DNA of 64,000 nucleotides from Ectopseudomonas mendocina (GTDB taxonomy: Bacteria; Pseudomonadota; Gammaproteobacteria; Pseudomonadales; Pseudomonadaceae), in assembly GCF_008041835.1 (NCBI RefSeq), contig NZ_VRYE01000102.1, positions 1-64,000 on the forward strand. The letters run 5' to 3'. A program made the translations under genes and the position numbers. The notes under the pieces are model-generated. The model had not been told where the DNA came from, made no database searches, and was given only the letters and a program-made list of their open reading frames with translations. This document shows, piece by piece, positions 50,611-58,878 of the stretch (position 1 is its first letter; each line of letters opens with the position of its first letter).

Positions 50611-51792
50611 ATGGCTCAGCTCTACAGTGCGCGCAGTCGCGCCATCGAACCCTTCCATGTGATGGCCTTGCTGGCGCGTGCCAACGAGTTGCAGGCAGCC
50701 GGTCACGATGTCATCCACCTGGAGATCGGCGAACCGGACTTCACCACGGCCGAGCCGATCATTCGCGCCGGTCAGGCCGCGCTGGCGGCCGGGCACACGC
50801 GCTACACTGCCGCGCGTGGCTTGCCGCAACTGCGCGAAGCCATCGCCGGCTTCTATGCCGAGCGCTATCGGCTGAACATCGACCCGCAGCGCATCCTGGT
50901 TACGCCGGGTGGCTCCGGTGCGCTGCTGCTCGCCGCCAGCCTGCTGGTCGACCCGGGCAAGCACTGGTTGCTGGCCGACCCGGGCTATCCGTGCAACCGC
51001 CACTTTCTGCGCTTGGTCGAAGGCGCCGCGCAATTGGTGCCGGTTGGCCCGGATGTGCGTTACCAGCTCACCCCGCAACTGGTCGAGCGGCACTGGGACG
51101 CCGACAGCGTCGGCGCGCTGGTGGCTTCACCGGCCAACCCGACCGGCACCTTGCTGCACAAGGAGGAGCTGGCGGCGCTGTCGACTTGCCTCAAGCAGCG
51201 TGGTGGCCACCTGGTGGTGGACGAGATCTACCACGGCCTGACCTACGGCTGCGATGCAGCGAGCGTGCTGGAGGTGGACGACGATGCCTTCGTCCTCAAT
51301 AGTTTCTCCAAATATTTCGGTATGACCGGCTGGCGCCTGGGTTGGCTGGTGGCGCCCGAGGCCGCCGTGCCTGAGCTGGAAAAGCTGGCGCAGAACCTCT
51401 ACATCAGCGCGCCGAGCATGGCCCAGCATGCTGCGCTGGCCTGCTTCGAGCCGGCCACGCTGGCGCTTCTCGAAGAGCGCCGCCACGAGTTTCAGCGCCG
51501 CCGCGATTACCTGCTGCCGGCGTTGCGCGAGCTGGGCTTCGGCATCGCCGTAGAGCCTGAAGGCGCTTTCTATTTATATGCCGATATCAGTGCCTTCGGC
51601 GGCGATGCCTTCGCTTTCTGCCGGCATTTCATCGAAACCGAGCACGTGGCCTTCACGCCGGGTCTGGACTTCGGTCGCTACCAGGCCGGGCATCATGTGC
51701 GCTTCGCCTATACGCAGAATATCGAGCGTCTGCAGCAGGCCGTCGAGCGCATCGCCCGTGGCCTGAAAAGCTGGCAGCCCGATGCGCTTTGA
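50611..51792 (+). CDS. Class I/II PLP-dependent aminotransferase
   Basis: A 393-residue aspartate-aminotransferase-family protein. The PLP Schiff-base lysine is Lys234 in NSFSKYFGMTGWRLGW; other marks are HLEIGEPDF, HTRYTAARGLPQLREA, ASPANPTGTLL and VRFAYTQN. The ATG at 50611 (MAQLYSARSRAIEPFHVM) matches the family start; 67 in-frame codons upstream are non-coding spacer. A TAGAAT at 50576 may be its -10. It corresponds to PA4722; the substrate cannot be told from sequence. The last 11 bp overlap sfsA. Confidence 0.9.
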   Translation: MAQLYSARSRAIEPFHVMALLARANELQAAGHDVIHLEIGEPDFTTAEPIIRAGQAALAAGHTRYTAARGLPQLREAIAGFYAERYRLNIDPQRILVTPGGSGALLLAASLLVDPGKHWLLADPGYPCNRHFLRLVEGAAQLVPVGPDVRYQLTPQLVERHWDADSVGALVASPANPTGTLLHKEELAALSTCLKQRGGHLVVDEIYHGLTYGCDAASVLEVDDDAFVLNSFSKYFGMTGWRLGWLVAPEAAVPELEKLAQNLYISAPSMAQHAALACFEPATLALLEERRHEFQRRRDYLLPALRELGFGIAVEPEGAFYLYADISAFGGDAFAFCRHFIETEHVAFTPGLDFGRYQAGHHVRFAYTQNIERLQQAVERIARGLKSWQPDAL

Positions 51793-52489
51793 TCCGCCGC
51801 TGGAAGAAGGGCGCCTGCTGCGCCGCTACAAGCGCTTTCTTGCCGATATCGAGACCGCCAGCGGCGAGCAGATGACCATTCACTGCGCCAACACCGGCTC
51901 GATGCTCAACTGCATGAGCGAAGGCTGTAGGGTATGGTTCAGCCGCAGCAACGATCCCAGGCGCAAGTTACCGGGCAGTTGGGAAATCAGCGAAACGCCG
52001 CAGGGGCGCCTGGCCTGCATCAATACCGCGCGGGCCAATGCGCTGGTGGAGGAGGCGCTGCGCGCCGGGCTGATCAGCGAACTGGCTGGTTTTACCGCGC
52101 TCAAGCGCGAGGTGGCCTACGGGGTGGAGAACAGTCGCGCCGACTTTCGTCTGGATTACCCGCAAGGATCGGCCTATGTGGAGGTCAAGAGCGTGACGCT
52201 GGGCTTCGATGGTAGCGATGTGGCGGCCTTCCCCGATGCGGTCACGCAGCGCGGTGCCAGGCATCTGCGCGAACTGGCGGCGCTGGCACGGGCCGGCGTG
52301 CGCACGGTGCAGCTGTATTGCGTGAACCTCTCCGGTATCCGCGCCGTAAGGGCGGCGGCGGAGATCGACCCGGCATACGCGGCGGGATTGCGTGATGCCA
52401 AGGCTGCCGGGGTCGAGGTGCTGGCCTACGGCGCCGAGCTGAGCCCCGAGGGCATCGCCCTGGTTCGCCGGCTGGAGGTATTGACGTAG
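51782..52489 (+). CDS. sfsA: DNA/RNA nuclease SfsA
   Basis: A 235-residue SfsA protein with MTIHCANTGSMLNC and DFRLDYPQGSAYVEVKSVTLG; the latter carries the D-ExK nuclease-like motif. The family was first described as affecting sugar fermentation; nuclease activity is proposed. The ATG overlaps the aminotransferase gene by 11 bp, so co-expression is likely. Confidence 0.93.
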   Translation: MRFDPPLEEGRLLRRYKRFLADIETASGEQMTIHCANTGSMLNCMSEGCRVWFSRSNDPRRKLPGSWEISETPQGRLACINTARANALVEEALRAGLISELAGFTALKREVAYGVENSRADFRLDYPQGSAYVEVKSVTLGFDGSDVAAFPDAVTQRGARHLRELAALARAGVRTVQLYCVNLSGIRAVRAAAEIDPAYAAGLRDAKAAGVEVLAYGAELSPEGIALVRRLEVLT

Positions 52490-52524
52490 TGTGTGCTGCG
52501 TGTACCCGCTTCTGTTTCGGTAGC

Positions 52525-52592
52525 ACGGTGGGCGCGATGTTGGCGTAGGGAATCCAGATTTCGCCCATCCCCGGATTGCATCCGGGCTACCT
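52525..52592. repeat. Intergenic repeat with a GTAGCCCGGATGC arm
   Basis: The minus strand GTAGCCCGGATGCAATCCGG (52590-52571) is a copy of the repeat found at 48914-48970. Its end includes the stop codon of the Rieske gene. The nearby GGTGGGCG (about 52527-52534) and CGCCCAT (52562-52568) form a further inverted pair. It separates the convergent sfsA and Rieske genes. Confidence 0.6.
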
Positions 52593-52916
52593 GGCTGCAG
52601 CGCCTGCGATCCAGATCCCGTGCGCGTCTTCCCTGCATTCCAGTCCCCGCAGCGCCTGTCCTTCGCAGGGGCCGGCCACGCATTCGCCGCTCTCGATGAG
52701 AAACAGCGCGCCATGAGTCGCACAGCGGATCAGGCTGCCGCTGTCATCGAGAAAGTCGTCCACCTGCCACTCCAGGGCAACGCCGCGGTGTGGGCAGCGG
52801 TTGAGGTAGGCGTATACCTGGCCGCCTCTGCGCACGGCGAACAGGCTCATCTGGTCGATCAGAAAGCCCCGGCTCTGACCTTCGGCCAGTTCGTGCGGGG
52901 CGCATAGGCGGATCAT
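52587..52916 (-). CDS. Rieske [2Fe-2S] ferredoxin-like protein
   Basis: A 109-residue single Rieske domain. Cluster ligands are Cys41 and His43 (CPHRG) and Cys65 and His68 (CATHG), a normal C-x-H...C-x2-H arrangement. The start MIRLCAPHELAEGQ is the family N-terminus; 18 in-frame codons upstream are not conserved. It has no signal peptide, so it is probably a cytosolic electron carrier; its partner is not evident in the neighbourhood. Confidence 0.88.
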   Translation of the reverse strand: MIRLCAPHELAEGQSRGFLIDQMSLFAVRRGGQVYAYLNRCPHRGVALEWQVDDFLDDSGSLIRCATHGALFLIESGECVAGPCEGQALRGLECREDAHGIWIAGAAAR

Positions 52917-52988
52917 CGCGTTCTCCGTTTCAGGTGGCGCGATTATCCCGCAGGAAGGAGGGGGGCGCATCCCTGCGCCAAGTGGAAC

Positions 52989-55199
52989 TCAGAACTGCCA
53001 GGAGGCCGACACGCGGAAGGTGCGACCTGGCTCGCTGTAGTAGTCGACCGGTTGCGGGGTGGTACGGCCGCCAATGCTGGGCACGTTGAGGGCGTTCCAG
53101 TACTTCTTGTCGAACAGGTTGAACAGACCGGCCTGCAGTCGGATGCCATCCAGCGTTGCCGGTTGCCAGTAACCGGTGAGGTCGACCACGCCATAGCCGG
53201 GGGCCTTGAAGTCGCTGTCGTTCTCGACCTTGTTGCGACGGCGGGCGGCGGTCAGTATCAGGTCCGCGCCGTAGCGCTGCTGGGTATAGCTCAGGCCCAG
53301 GGTGCCGGTCAGCGGGGCGACCGAGTTCAGGTGCTGTTTGGTTTCGCGATCCTTGCCCACAGCCCAGGCGACCGAAGTCCAGGCTTGCCAGGCGGGGGCG
53401 AACTGCCAGTGTGCGGTGCCTTCGGCGCCGTAGATACGCACCTTGTCGCGGTTTTCCATCACTTCGAAGAAGGTCGGGAATTCGCCAGACTGGAAGCCGT
53501 AATCCTCTTCGTTGGCGGTGATGCTGTCGATGAAGTTCCTGTAGCGGTTGTCGAACAGGCTGATGGCGCCACCCAGATGGCTGTCGCCGAGGCGCGAGCC
53601 GACCTCGTAGCCGGTGCTTTCCTCGGGTTTGAGGTTGGGGTTGCCGACGCGCGCGTAGCCCATGCCGGAGTTGGTGAAGGTGCTGTACAGCTCGTTGACG
53701 TCCGGTGCCTTGAAGCCCTGCGCCCACTGCGCGTAGAGGGTCGCCAGCTCGTGCGCCTGCCAGGTCAGCAGCAGGCTGCCGGCCCAGTTGGAGTCCTTGT
53801 TCTCGGTGAGCATCACGCTGTCGTCGGGCAGCACGTAACCGCTGGTGCCGCTCCTGGGGTTGTACTCGTAGCGGTCATAGCGCAGGCCGGGCGTCAGGGT
53901 CAGGGTGTCGCTGAGGGCGATATCGTCTTTCAGGTAGAGGCCATAGAGGTTGCCTGGCGTTTTCGGCATCTCGGCCTGGTTGGTGTGCAGGTTGATGCAG
54001 GAAAAGTAGATGCCGGCCGGCGTGCTGTCCGGGCGCGGCGGGAAGGGCGGCACCAGAACGCTGGGGCAGGCATCGTAGCCGCCGCTGTACTGCTCGGCCT
54101 CGATGCGGCTCCACTCCACGCCCAGGGTCAGATTGTGCTGGCCCAGCTGTTTGCCCAGGCTGCTGTTGACACCGTACTGGGTCTTTTCGATCTCGTTATT
54201 GCGGCCAAAGGGGCCGGCCAGCGTCCCGGCGCGGGTCGCATCCACCTCATCCTCGCGCTGCAGCTTCTGCCAGTAGACGATGGTGTCGGCCCAGTCGAGC
54301 AGGCTGTCAGCGTCATCGGCGCGGTACTGGTGGTCAAAGGACAGGCGCTTGCGCTCGTTGTTCTCGCGTGTGTCGTAGTGCCGAGGGTAGTTGGCGGTGC
54401 CCTGGTTGATGCGGCTGTCCATGTCCTCGCTGCGCTCGAACAGTTCGGCGGTCACACCAACGCGGTGCCCGCCGGCGAGCTTCTGCTGAACCTTGAGCAG
54501 CAGGCTGTGCTGATCGGTATCGCTGGGGTTGGCCTCGGTGCGTTGGGTGCCCAGTACATCGCGATTGCCCTGAGTGTCGAGCTCGTGGCCCTTGCGCCCG
54601 CCGGCCTGGAGTAGCCAGGCGGTGTCGTTGAGGCGACCGGCCAGAGCGGCATTGAGCCCCCAACTGCGGTCGGCGCTGTCGTAGTCGTTCTTGACCATGC
54701 CGGCGAACGCGACCCTGTCGCCCAATAGATCGTCCGGGTTCAGCGTGCGCAGTTGCAGCGCTCCGCCCAGGGCGCCGGAGCCGACCTGGCTGGAGTTGGC
54801 ACCGCGCACCACATCGATGGCGGACAGGCTCTGGAAGTCGATGCTGTCCAGGCCGCCGTTCACTTCGCGCACGGCGTCATTCAGCCAGGGTATGCGGATG
54901 CCGTCGAGGGTGGTCAGCACGCGGTCGCGATCCAGACCACGGATGTTGATGCTGTTGTTGCTGCGGTTGAAGTTGACCCCGGGTTCGGCGCGGCGCGACA
55001 AGTCATCGAAGCTGCGGATCTGGCGGCGTTCCAGCGTCTGCGCATCTGTCTGCGTGGTGGTGGGCAGCGGCTGCTTGGCGGCGGCAGCAGTGACTTCGAC
55101 GTCGGGCAGTTCGGCCGGCGTAGCGGCCAGAGCCAGTGAAGGGCACAGCAACAGCAGCGCGAGCCAGGGGCGGCGGGCGTAGGGCGGACGAACGAGCAT
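52989..55199 (-). CDS. phuR: TonB-dependent heme receptor PhuR
   Basis: Outer-membrane receptor for heme uptake. The 736-residue product has a signal peptide (LALLLLCPSLALA), a plug domain (about 40-150: NNSINIRGLDRDRVLTTLDG, IDVVRGANSSQ) and a 22-strand barrel ending in Phe (VSASWQF). The heme-receptor motifs are FKAP (496-499) and NPNL (520-523). The loop between them has no His but has Tyr515, as in P. aeruginosa PhuR, where a Tyr is reported as a heme ligand. The start at 55199 is set by AGGAG eight bases upstream. Only 20 bp separate it from phuS, leaving little room for a promoter. Confidence 0.93.
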   Translation of the reverse strand: MLVRPPYARRPWLALLLLCPSLALAATPAELPDVEVTAAAAKQPLPTTTQTDAQTLERRQIRSFDDLSRRAEPGVNFNRSNNSINIRGLDRDRVLTTLDGIRIPWLNDAVREVNGGLDSIDFQSLSAIDVVRGANSSQVGSGALGGALQLRTLNPDDLLGDRVAFAGMVKNDYDSADRSWGLNAALAGRLNDTAWLLQAGGRKGHELDTQGNRDVLGTQRTEANPSDTDQHSLLLKVQQKLAGGHRVGVTAELFERSEDMDSRINQGTANYPRHYDTRENNERKRLSFDHQYRADDADSLLDWADTIVYWQKLQREDEVDATRAGTLAGPFGRNNEIEKTQYGVNSSLGKQLGQHNLTLGVEWSRIEAEQYSGGYDACPSVLVPPFPPRPDSTPAGIYFSCINLHTNQAEMPKTPGNLYGLYLKDDIALSDTLTLTPGLRYDRYEYNPRSGTSGYVLPDDSVMLTENKDSNWAGSLLLTWQAHELATLYAQWAQGFKAPDVNELYSTFTNSGMGYARVGNPNLKPEESTGYEVGSRLGDSHLGGAISLFDNRYRNFIDSITANEEDYGFQSGEFPTFFEVMENRDKVRIYGAEGTAHWQFAPAWQAWTSVAWAVGKDRETKQHLNSVAPLTGTLGLSYTQQRYGADLILTAARRRNKVENDSDFKAPGYGVVDLTGYWQPATLDGIRLQAGLFNLFDKKYWNALNVPSIGGRTTPQPVDYYSEPGRTFRVSASWQF

Positions 55200-55219
55200 G
55201 ATGATACTCCTGTGCATGC

Positions 55220-56143
55220 GTGGCAGTTCTGCGACTGCGCCCGGACTGGGCCGCGCTGCTGCCGGCACTTGGCGGGCTCGGTCGGGTCATGGTGCTGACC
55301 CGTAACGAGCATTGCGTGCATGAGCGCAAGGGGCTGTATCGCGAGGTCAGCGTTGCCGCATCCGGGCAGATGGGCCTGGTGGTATCGGCCGATATCGATT
55401 TGCGTCTGTTTCTCGGTGGCTGGGCCAGCGTGTTCGCCGTCACCGAGCAAACCGCCAAGGGTACCCAGCGCAGCATCCAGGTGTTCGATCAGCAGGGTGT
55501 CGCTGTGCATAAGGTCTACCTGACCGAGCACAGCGAGCTGGACGCCTGGCAGCCGCTGATCGAACGTTTTGCCGGCGAGCAGAGCGCCGAGTTGCAACTG
55601 TTGCCAGCGCCGCCTGCGCCGCCTGCGCCGCTGCGCAAGGCCGATGCCGAGATCGACAGCCAGGCGCTGCGCGCTGGCTGGGCGAAATTGCAGGACACGC
55701 ACCATTTCTTCGCCCTGCTGAAGAAGCATGAGGTGGCCCGCACCCAGGCGTTGCGTCTGGCTGGCGAGCAATGGGCGCAGCCGCTGGCCACCTCCGAGCT
55801 GACGGTGCTGATGGAACAGGCCGCTGCCCGCGAAGTGCCGATCATGGTGTTCGTCGGTAATCGTCACTGCATTCAGATTCACACGGGCCCGGTACGCACG
55901 TTGCGCTGGATGGACAGCTGGTTCAACGTGCTCGACCCCGACTTCAACCTGCACCTGCAGACCCGCGGCGTGGTCGAGCTGTGGCGTGTGCGCAAGCCCA
56001 GTGTCGATGGCGTGATCACCAGCCTGGAGGCCTTCGATGCCGATGGCGAACTGGTGATACAGCTGTTCGGCGCGCGCAAGCCCGGTATGGCCGAGCGCGA
56101 CGATTGGCGCGAGCTGGCCGAGTCGCTGCCAGTATTGGCCTGA
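55220..56143 (+). CDS. phuS: Heme-trafficking protein PhuS, 5'-truncated
   Basis: A cytoplasmic heme carrier of the HemS/ChuX-HutX class that delivers heme to heme oxygenase. The sequence matches the family strongly from VLRLRPDWAALLPALG to the end, including LTRNEHCVHERKG, the NRHCIQIHTGPV segment and FNLHLQTRGVVELW. The frame gives only 307 residues, while family members have about 340-355: the first ~45 residues are missing. In-frame upstream sequence has a stop at 55202. The only early start is a GTG at 55220 with no Shine-Dalgarno sequence. The gene is therefore broken at its 5' end, or the region is misassembled. Confidence 0.85.
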   Translation: MAVLRLRPDWAALLPALGGLGRVMVLTRNEHCVHERKGLYREVSVAASGQMGLVVSADIDLRLFLGGWASVFAVTEQTAKGTQRSIQVFDQQGVAVHKVYLTEHSELDAWQPLIERFAGEQSAELQLLPAPPAPPAPLRKADAEIDSQALRAGWAKLQDTHHFFALLKKHEVARTQALRLAGEQWAQPLATSELTVLMEQAAAREVPIMVFVGNRHCIQIHTGPVRTLRWMDSWFNVLDPDFNLHLQTRGVVELWRVRKPSVDGVITSLEAFDADGELVIQLFGARKPGMAERDDWRELAESLPVLA

Positions 56144-56159
56144 GCAGGGAGCCCTGACC

Positions 56160-57059
56160 ATGCGTCTTGCCAATATCCTGGGCGGCCTGGCGGCCGTCCT
56201 GTTGTTTCCCAATATGGTGCTGGCTGCCGAGCCGTTGCCGCAGCGCTGGGTGAGTTCAGGCGGTGCCCTGAGCGAGTGGGTGGTGGTGCTGGGCGGCGAG
56301 CGCAAGCTGGTCGGTGTCGATACCACCAGCCGTCATCCGGCGTCGCTGACCAAGCTGCCCAGCGTCGGTTATCAGCGTCAGCTGGCGGCCGAGGGCATTC
56401 TCGCCCTGCGTCCTGACCTGCTGCTCGGCAGCGAGGAAATGGGCCCGCCGCCGGTGCTCGAGCAACTGGCAGCCGCGGGTGTGCATATCGAGCGCCTGAC
56501 GGCGCGCGCCGAGCTGCACAGTCTGCAGGCCAACCTGCAGCGCCTGGGGCAGTTGCTCGGTGATGAGGTGGTGGCGCAACGGGCCTTTGCCGATTATCAG
56601 GTGCGTTTGCAGACCCAGCGGCAATGGGTCGAGCAGGCCCAACGCAGTCAGGAAGCCCCCGGTGTGCTGCTTCTACTCGGGCACGCTGGTGGCAGCCCGC
56701 TGGTGGGCGGTGTCGATACGGCAGCCGATTGGCTGATCAATCGTGCCGGTGGGCGCAATCTGGCCACTCACAGTGGTTACAAGGCACTCTCCAGTGAGGC
56801 GCTGTTGGCGCTCGATCCGCAGGTCGTGGTGGTCGCTGACCGTGCCCTGGAAGGCGACGCCGCGAGGCGGGCTTTGCTGCAGCAGAACCCGGCCCTGGCC
56901 AGCACAAGGGCGGCGCGCGAGGGGCGTTTGCTGGCGCTGGATTCGACCCTGCTGGTTGGCGGCCTGGGGCCGCGTGTGCCGGATGGGCTGGCGATGCTCG
57001 CCGCAGGCTTTTATCCTGCCAGCCAACCCCTGACTGCCGAAGCCAAGCGCGAGCCATGA
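56160..57059 (+). CDS. phuT: Heme ABC transporter periplasmic binding protein PhuT
   Basis: Periplasmic heme-binding protein. The 299-residue product has a signal peptide (LGGLAAVLLFPNMVLAA) and the FepB/BtuF-like fold, with LVGVDTTSRHPASLTKLPSVGYQRQL and LRPDLLLGSEEMGPPPVLEQL. The tyrosine in VGYQ aligns with the heme-coordinating region of the family. It begins 16 bp after phuS and overlaps phuU by 4 bp. Confidence 0.94.
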   Translation: MRLANILGGLAAVLLFPNMVLAAEPLPQRWVSSGGALSEWVVVLGGERKLVGVDTTSRHPASLTKLPSVGYQRQLAAEGILALRPDLLLGSEEMGPPPVLEQLAAAGVHIERLTARAELHSLQANLQRLGQLLGDEVVAQRAFADYQVRLQTQRQWVEQAQRSQEAPGVLLLLGHAGGSPLVGGVDTAADWLINRAGGRNLATHSGYKALSSEALLALDPQVVVVADRALEGDAARRALLQQNPALASTRAAREGRLLALDSTLLVGGLGPRVPDGLAMLAAGFYPASQPLTAEAKREP

Positions 57060-58096
57060 TTCCAACCCTATCGACGCGTCCATTGTTCATCGCGCTGGGC
57101 CTGCTGCTGACGCTCGTGCTGTGGTTGTCGCTGGCGCTCGGCCCGGTCAACCTGCCACTGGGTGATACCCTGCGTGCCGCGCTGCGTCTGCTGGGCTTGC
57201 CCCTGGCGACGGATGCCGCGGTGCAGCAGGCCGAACTGATCCTGGCGCAAATCCGCATGCCGCGTACGCTGCTCGGCCTTGCCGTGGGCACGGTGCTGGC
57301 GCTCTGTGGTGTGGCGATGCAGGGCTTGTTTCGCAACCCATTGGCCGACCCCGGACTGGTCGGTGTTTCCAGTGGTGCTGCGCTGGGTGCTGCGGTGGCC
57401 ATCGTGGGGGGCGCCGCATTCGGCGGTTTGCCCGAGGCTTTCGCTCCTTATCTGTTGTCGCTATGCGCCTTCGCCGGTGGCTTGCTGGTGACGGCGCTGG
57501 TCTACCACCTGGGACGGCGCGATGGGCAGATCCACGTGGCGACCATGCTGCTGGCGGGGATCGCACTGACCGCACTGGCCGGTGCGGCCATCGGCCTGTT
57601 CACCTACCTGGCAGACGATGCGACCCTGCGTACCCTGACATTCTGGAACCTGGGCAGTCTCAATGGCGCCAGTTATGCACGGCTCTGGCCGCTGCTGCTG
57701 GCTACCTTGGCTGTGGCACTGTGGCTGCCAAGACGGGCGCGGGCATTGAATGCCCTGCTGCTCGGCGAGTCGGAGGCGCGTCACCTCGGGTTCGATATCG
57801 AGCGAGTCAAACGTGAGTTGGTGTTCTGTACCGCATTGGGTGTCGGTGCGGCAGTGGCTGCCGCGGGCCTGATCGGCTTTATCGGCCTGGTGGTGCCGCA
57901 CCTGATGCGTTTGCTGGTCGGTCCCGATCATCGCCTGCTGTTGCCGGCGTCGGCACTGGCCGGTGCCAGCCTGTTGCTGCTGGCGGATCTGGTCGCGCGC
58001 TTGGCGCTGGCGCCTGCCGAATTGCCGATTGGCATCGTCACGGCGCTGATCGGCGCGCCATTCTTCCTCTATCTGCTGCTGCGAGGACGCCACTGA
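57056..58096 (+). CDS. phuU: Heme ABC transporter permease PhuU
   Basis: A FecCD/BtuC-type inner-membrane permease, 346 residues with about ten membrane helices. Typical segments are RMPRTLLGLAVGTVLALCGVAMQG, NPLADPGLVGVSSGAALGA, LGFDIERVKRELVF (the ATPase-contact loop) and GFIGLVVPHLMRLLVGPDHR. The ATG overlaps phuT; the final base overlaps phuV (TGATG). Confidence 0.95.
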   Translation: MIPTLSTRPLFIALGLLLTLVLWLSLALGPVNLPLGDTLRAALRLLGLPLATDAAVQQAELILAQIRMPRTLLGLAVGTVLALCGVAMQGLFRNPLADPGLVGVSSGAALGAAVAIVGGAAFGGLPEAFAPYLLSLCAFAGGLLVTALVYHLGRRDGQIHVATMLLAGIALTALAGAAIGLFTYLADDATLRTLTFWNLGSLNGASYARLWPLLLATLAVALWLPRRARALNALLLGESEARHLGFDIERVKRELVFCTALGVGAAVAAAGLIGFIGLVVPHLMRLLVGPDHRLLLPASALAGASLLLLADLVARLALAPAELPIGIVTALIGAPFFLYLLLRGRH

Positions 58097-58863
58097 TGCT
58101 GCGCGCCGAACAGTTGGACGTCCGTCGTGGGCCTTGTGTGGTGCTCAGTGGTATCGACCTGCAACTGCGTCCCGGTGAAGTGCTGGGCGTGCTGGGGCCC
58201 AACGGTGCGGGCAAGAGCACCTTGCTGGCGGCCATGGCCGGCGAGTTGGCGGCCAGCACGGGGCAGGTGACCCTGGAGCAGCGTGCGCTGGCTGACTGGC
58301 CCGGGCCGGAGCGAGCCAGGCGTCTGGCCGTATTGCCGCAGAGTTCGAGTCTGAATTTCGCCTTCCGCGTCGAGGAGGTGGTCGCCATGGGCCGGCTGCC
58401 GCATGACAGCGGGCGCGTTCGCGACGCGCAGATCGTGCAGCAGGCGCTGCAGGCGGCCGATGCCGCGCACCTGGCGGGGCGCAGCTATTTGGTATTGTCT
58501 GGCGGCGAACGTCAGCGCGTGCACCTGGCACGGGTGCTGGCGCAGCTGTGGCCGGGCGGTGAGGGGCAGACCCTGCTGCTCGATGAACCGACCTCGATGC
58601 TCGATCCCTTGCATCAGCACACTTGTCTGCAAGCGGTTCGCCGTCTGGCAGAATCCGGCGTGGCGGTACTGGTGATTCTTCATGACCTCAACCTGGCTGC
58701 GCGCTACTGTGATCGCCTGTTGCTGCTGGAGCGGGGCAGGGCGCATGCGCTGGGTTCGCCTGCCGAGGTCTTGCGTGCCGAACCGCTGGAGGCCGTATTC
58801 GGTTTGCAAGTGCTGGTGCAGACTCATCCCGAGCGCGGCCATCCCCTGATCATTGCGCGTTGA
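58096..58863 (+). CDS. phuV: Heme ABC transporter ATP-binding protein PhuV
   Basis: A 255-residue HmuV-type ATPase with Walker A GPNGAGKST, Q-loop LPQSSSLNF, signature LSGGERQRVHLARVL, Walker B TLLLDEPTSMLD and switch His (ILHDLNLAARY). Paired with PhuU in the inner membrane. Confidence 0.96.
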   Translation: MLRAEQLDVRRGPCVVLSGIDLQLRPGEVLGVLGPNGAGKSTLLAAMAGELAASTGQVTLEQRALADWPGPERARRLAVLPQSSSLNFAFRVEEVVAMGRLPHDSGRVRDAQIVQQALQAADAAHLAGRSYLVLSGGERQRVHLARVLAQLWPGGEGQTLLLDEPTSMLDPLHQHTCLQAVRRLAESGVAVLVILHDLNLAARYCDRLLLLERGRAHALGSPAEVLRAEPLEAVFGLQVLVQTHPERGHPLIIAR

Positions 58864-58878
58864 CCTGTGGAGCACTCG

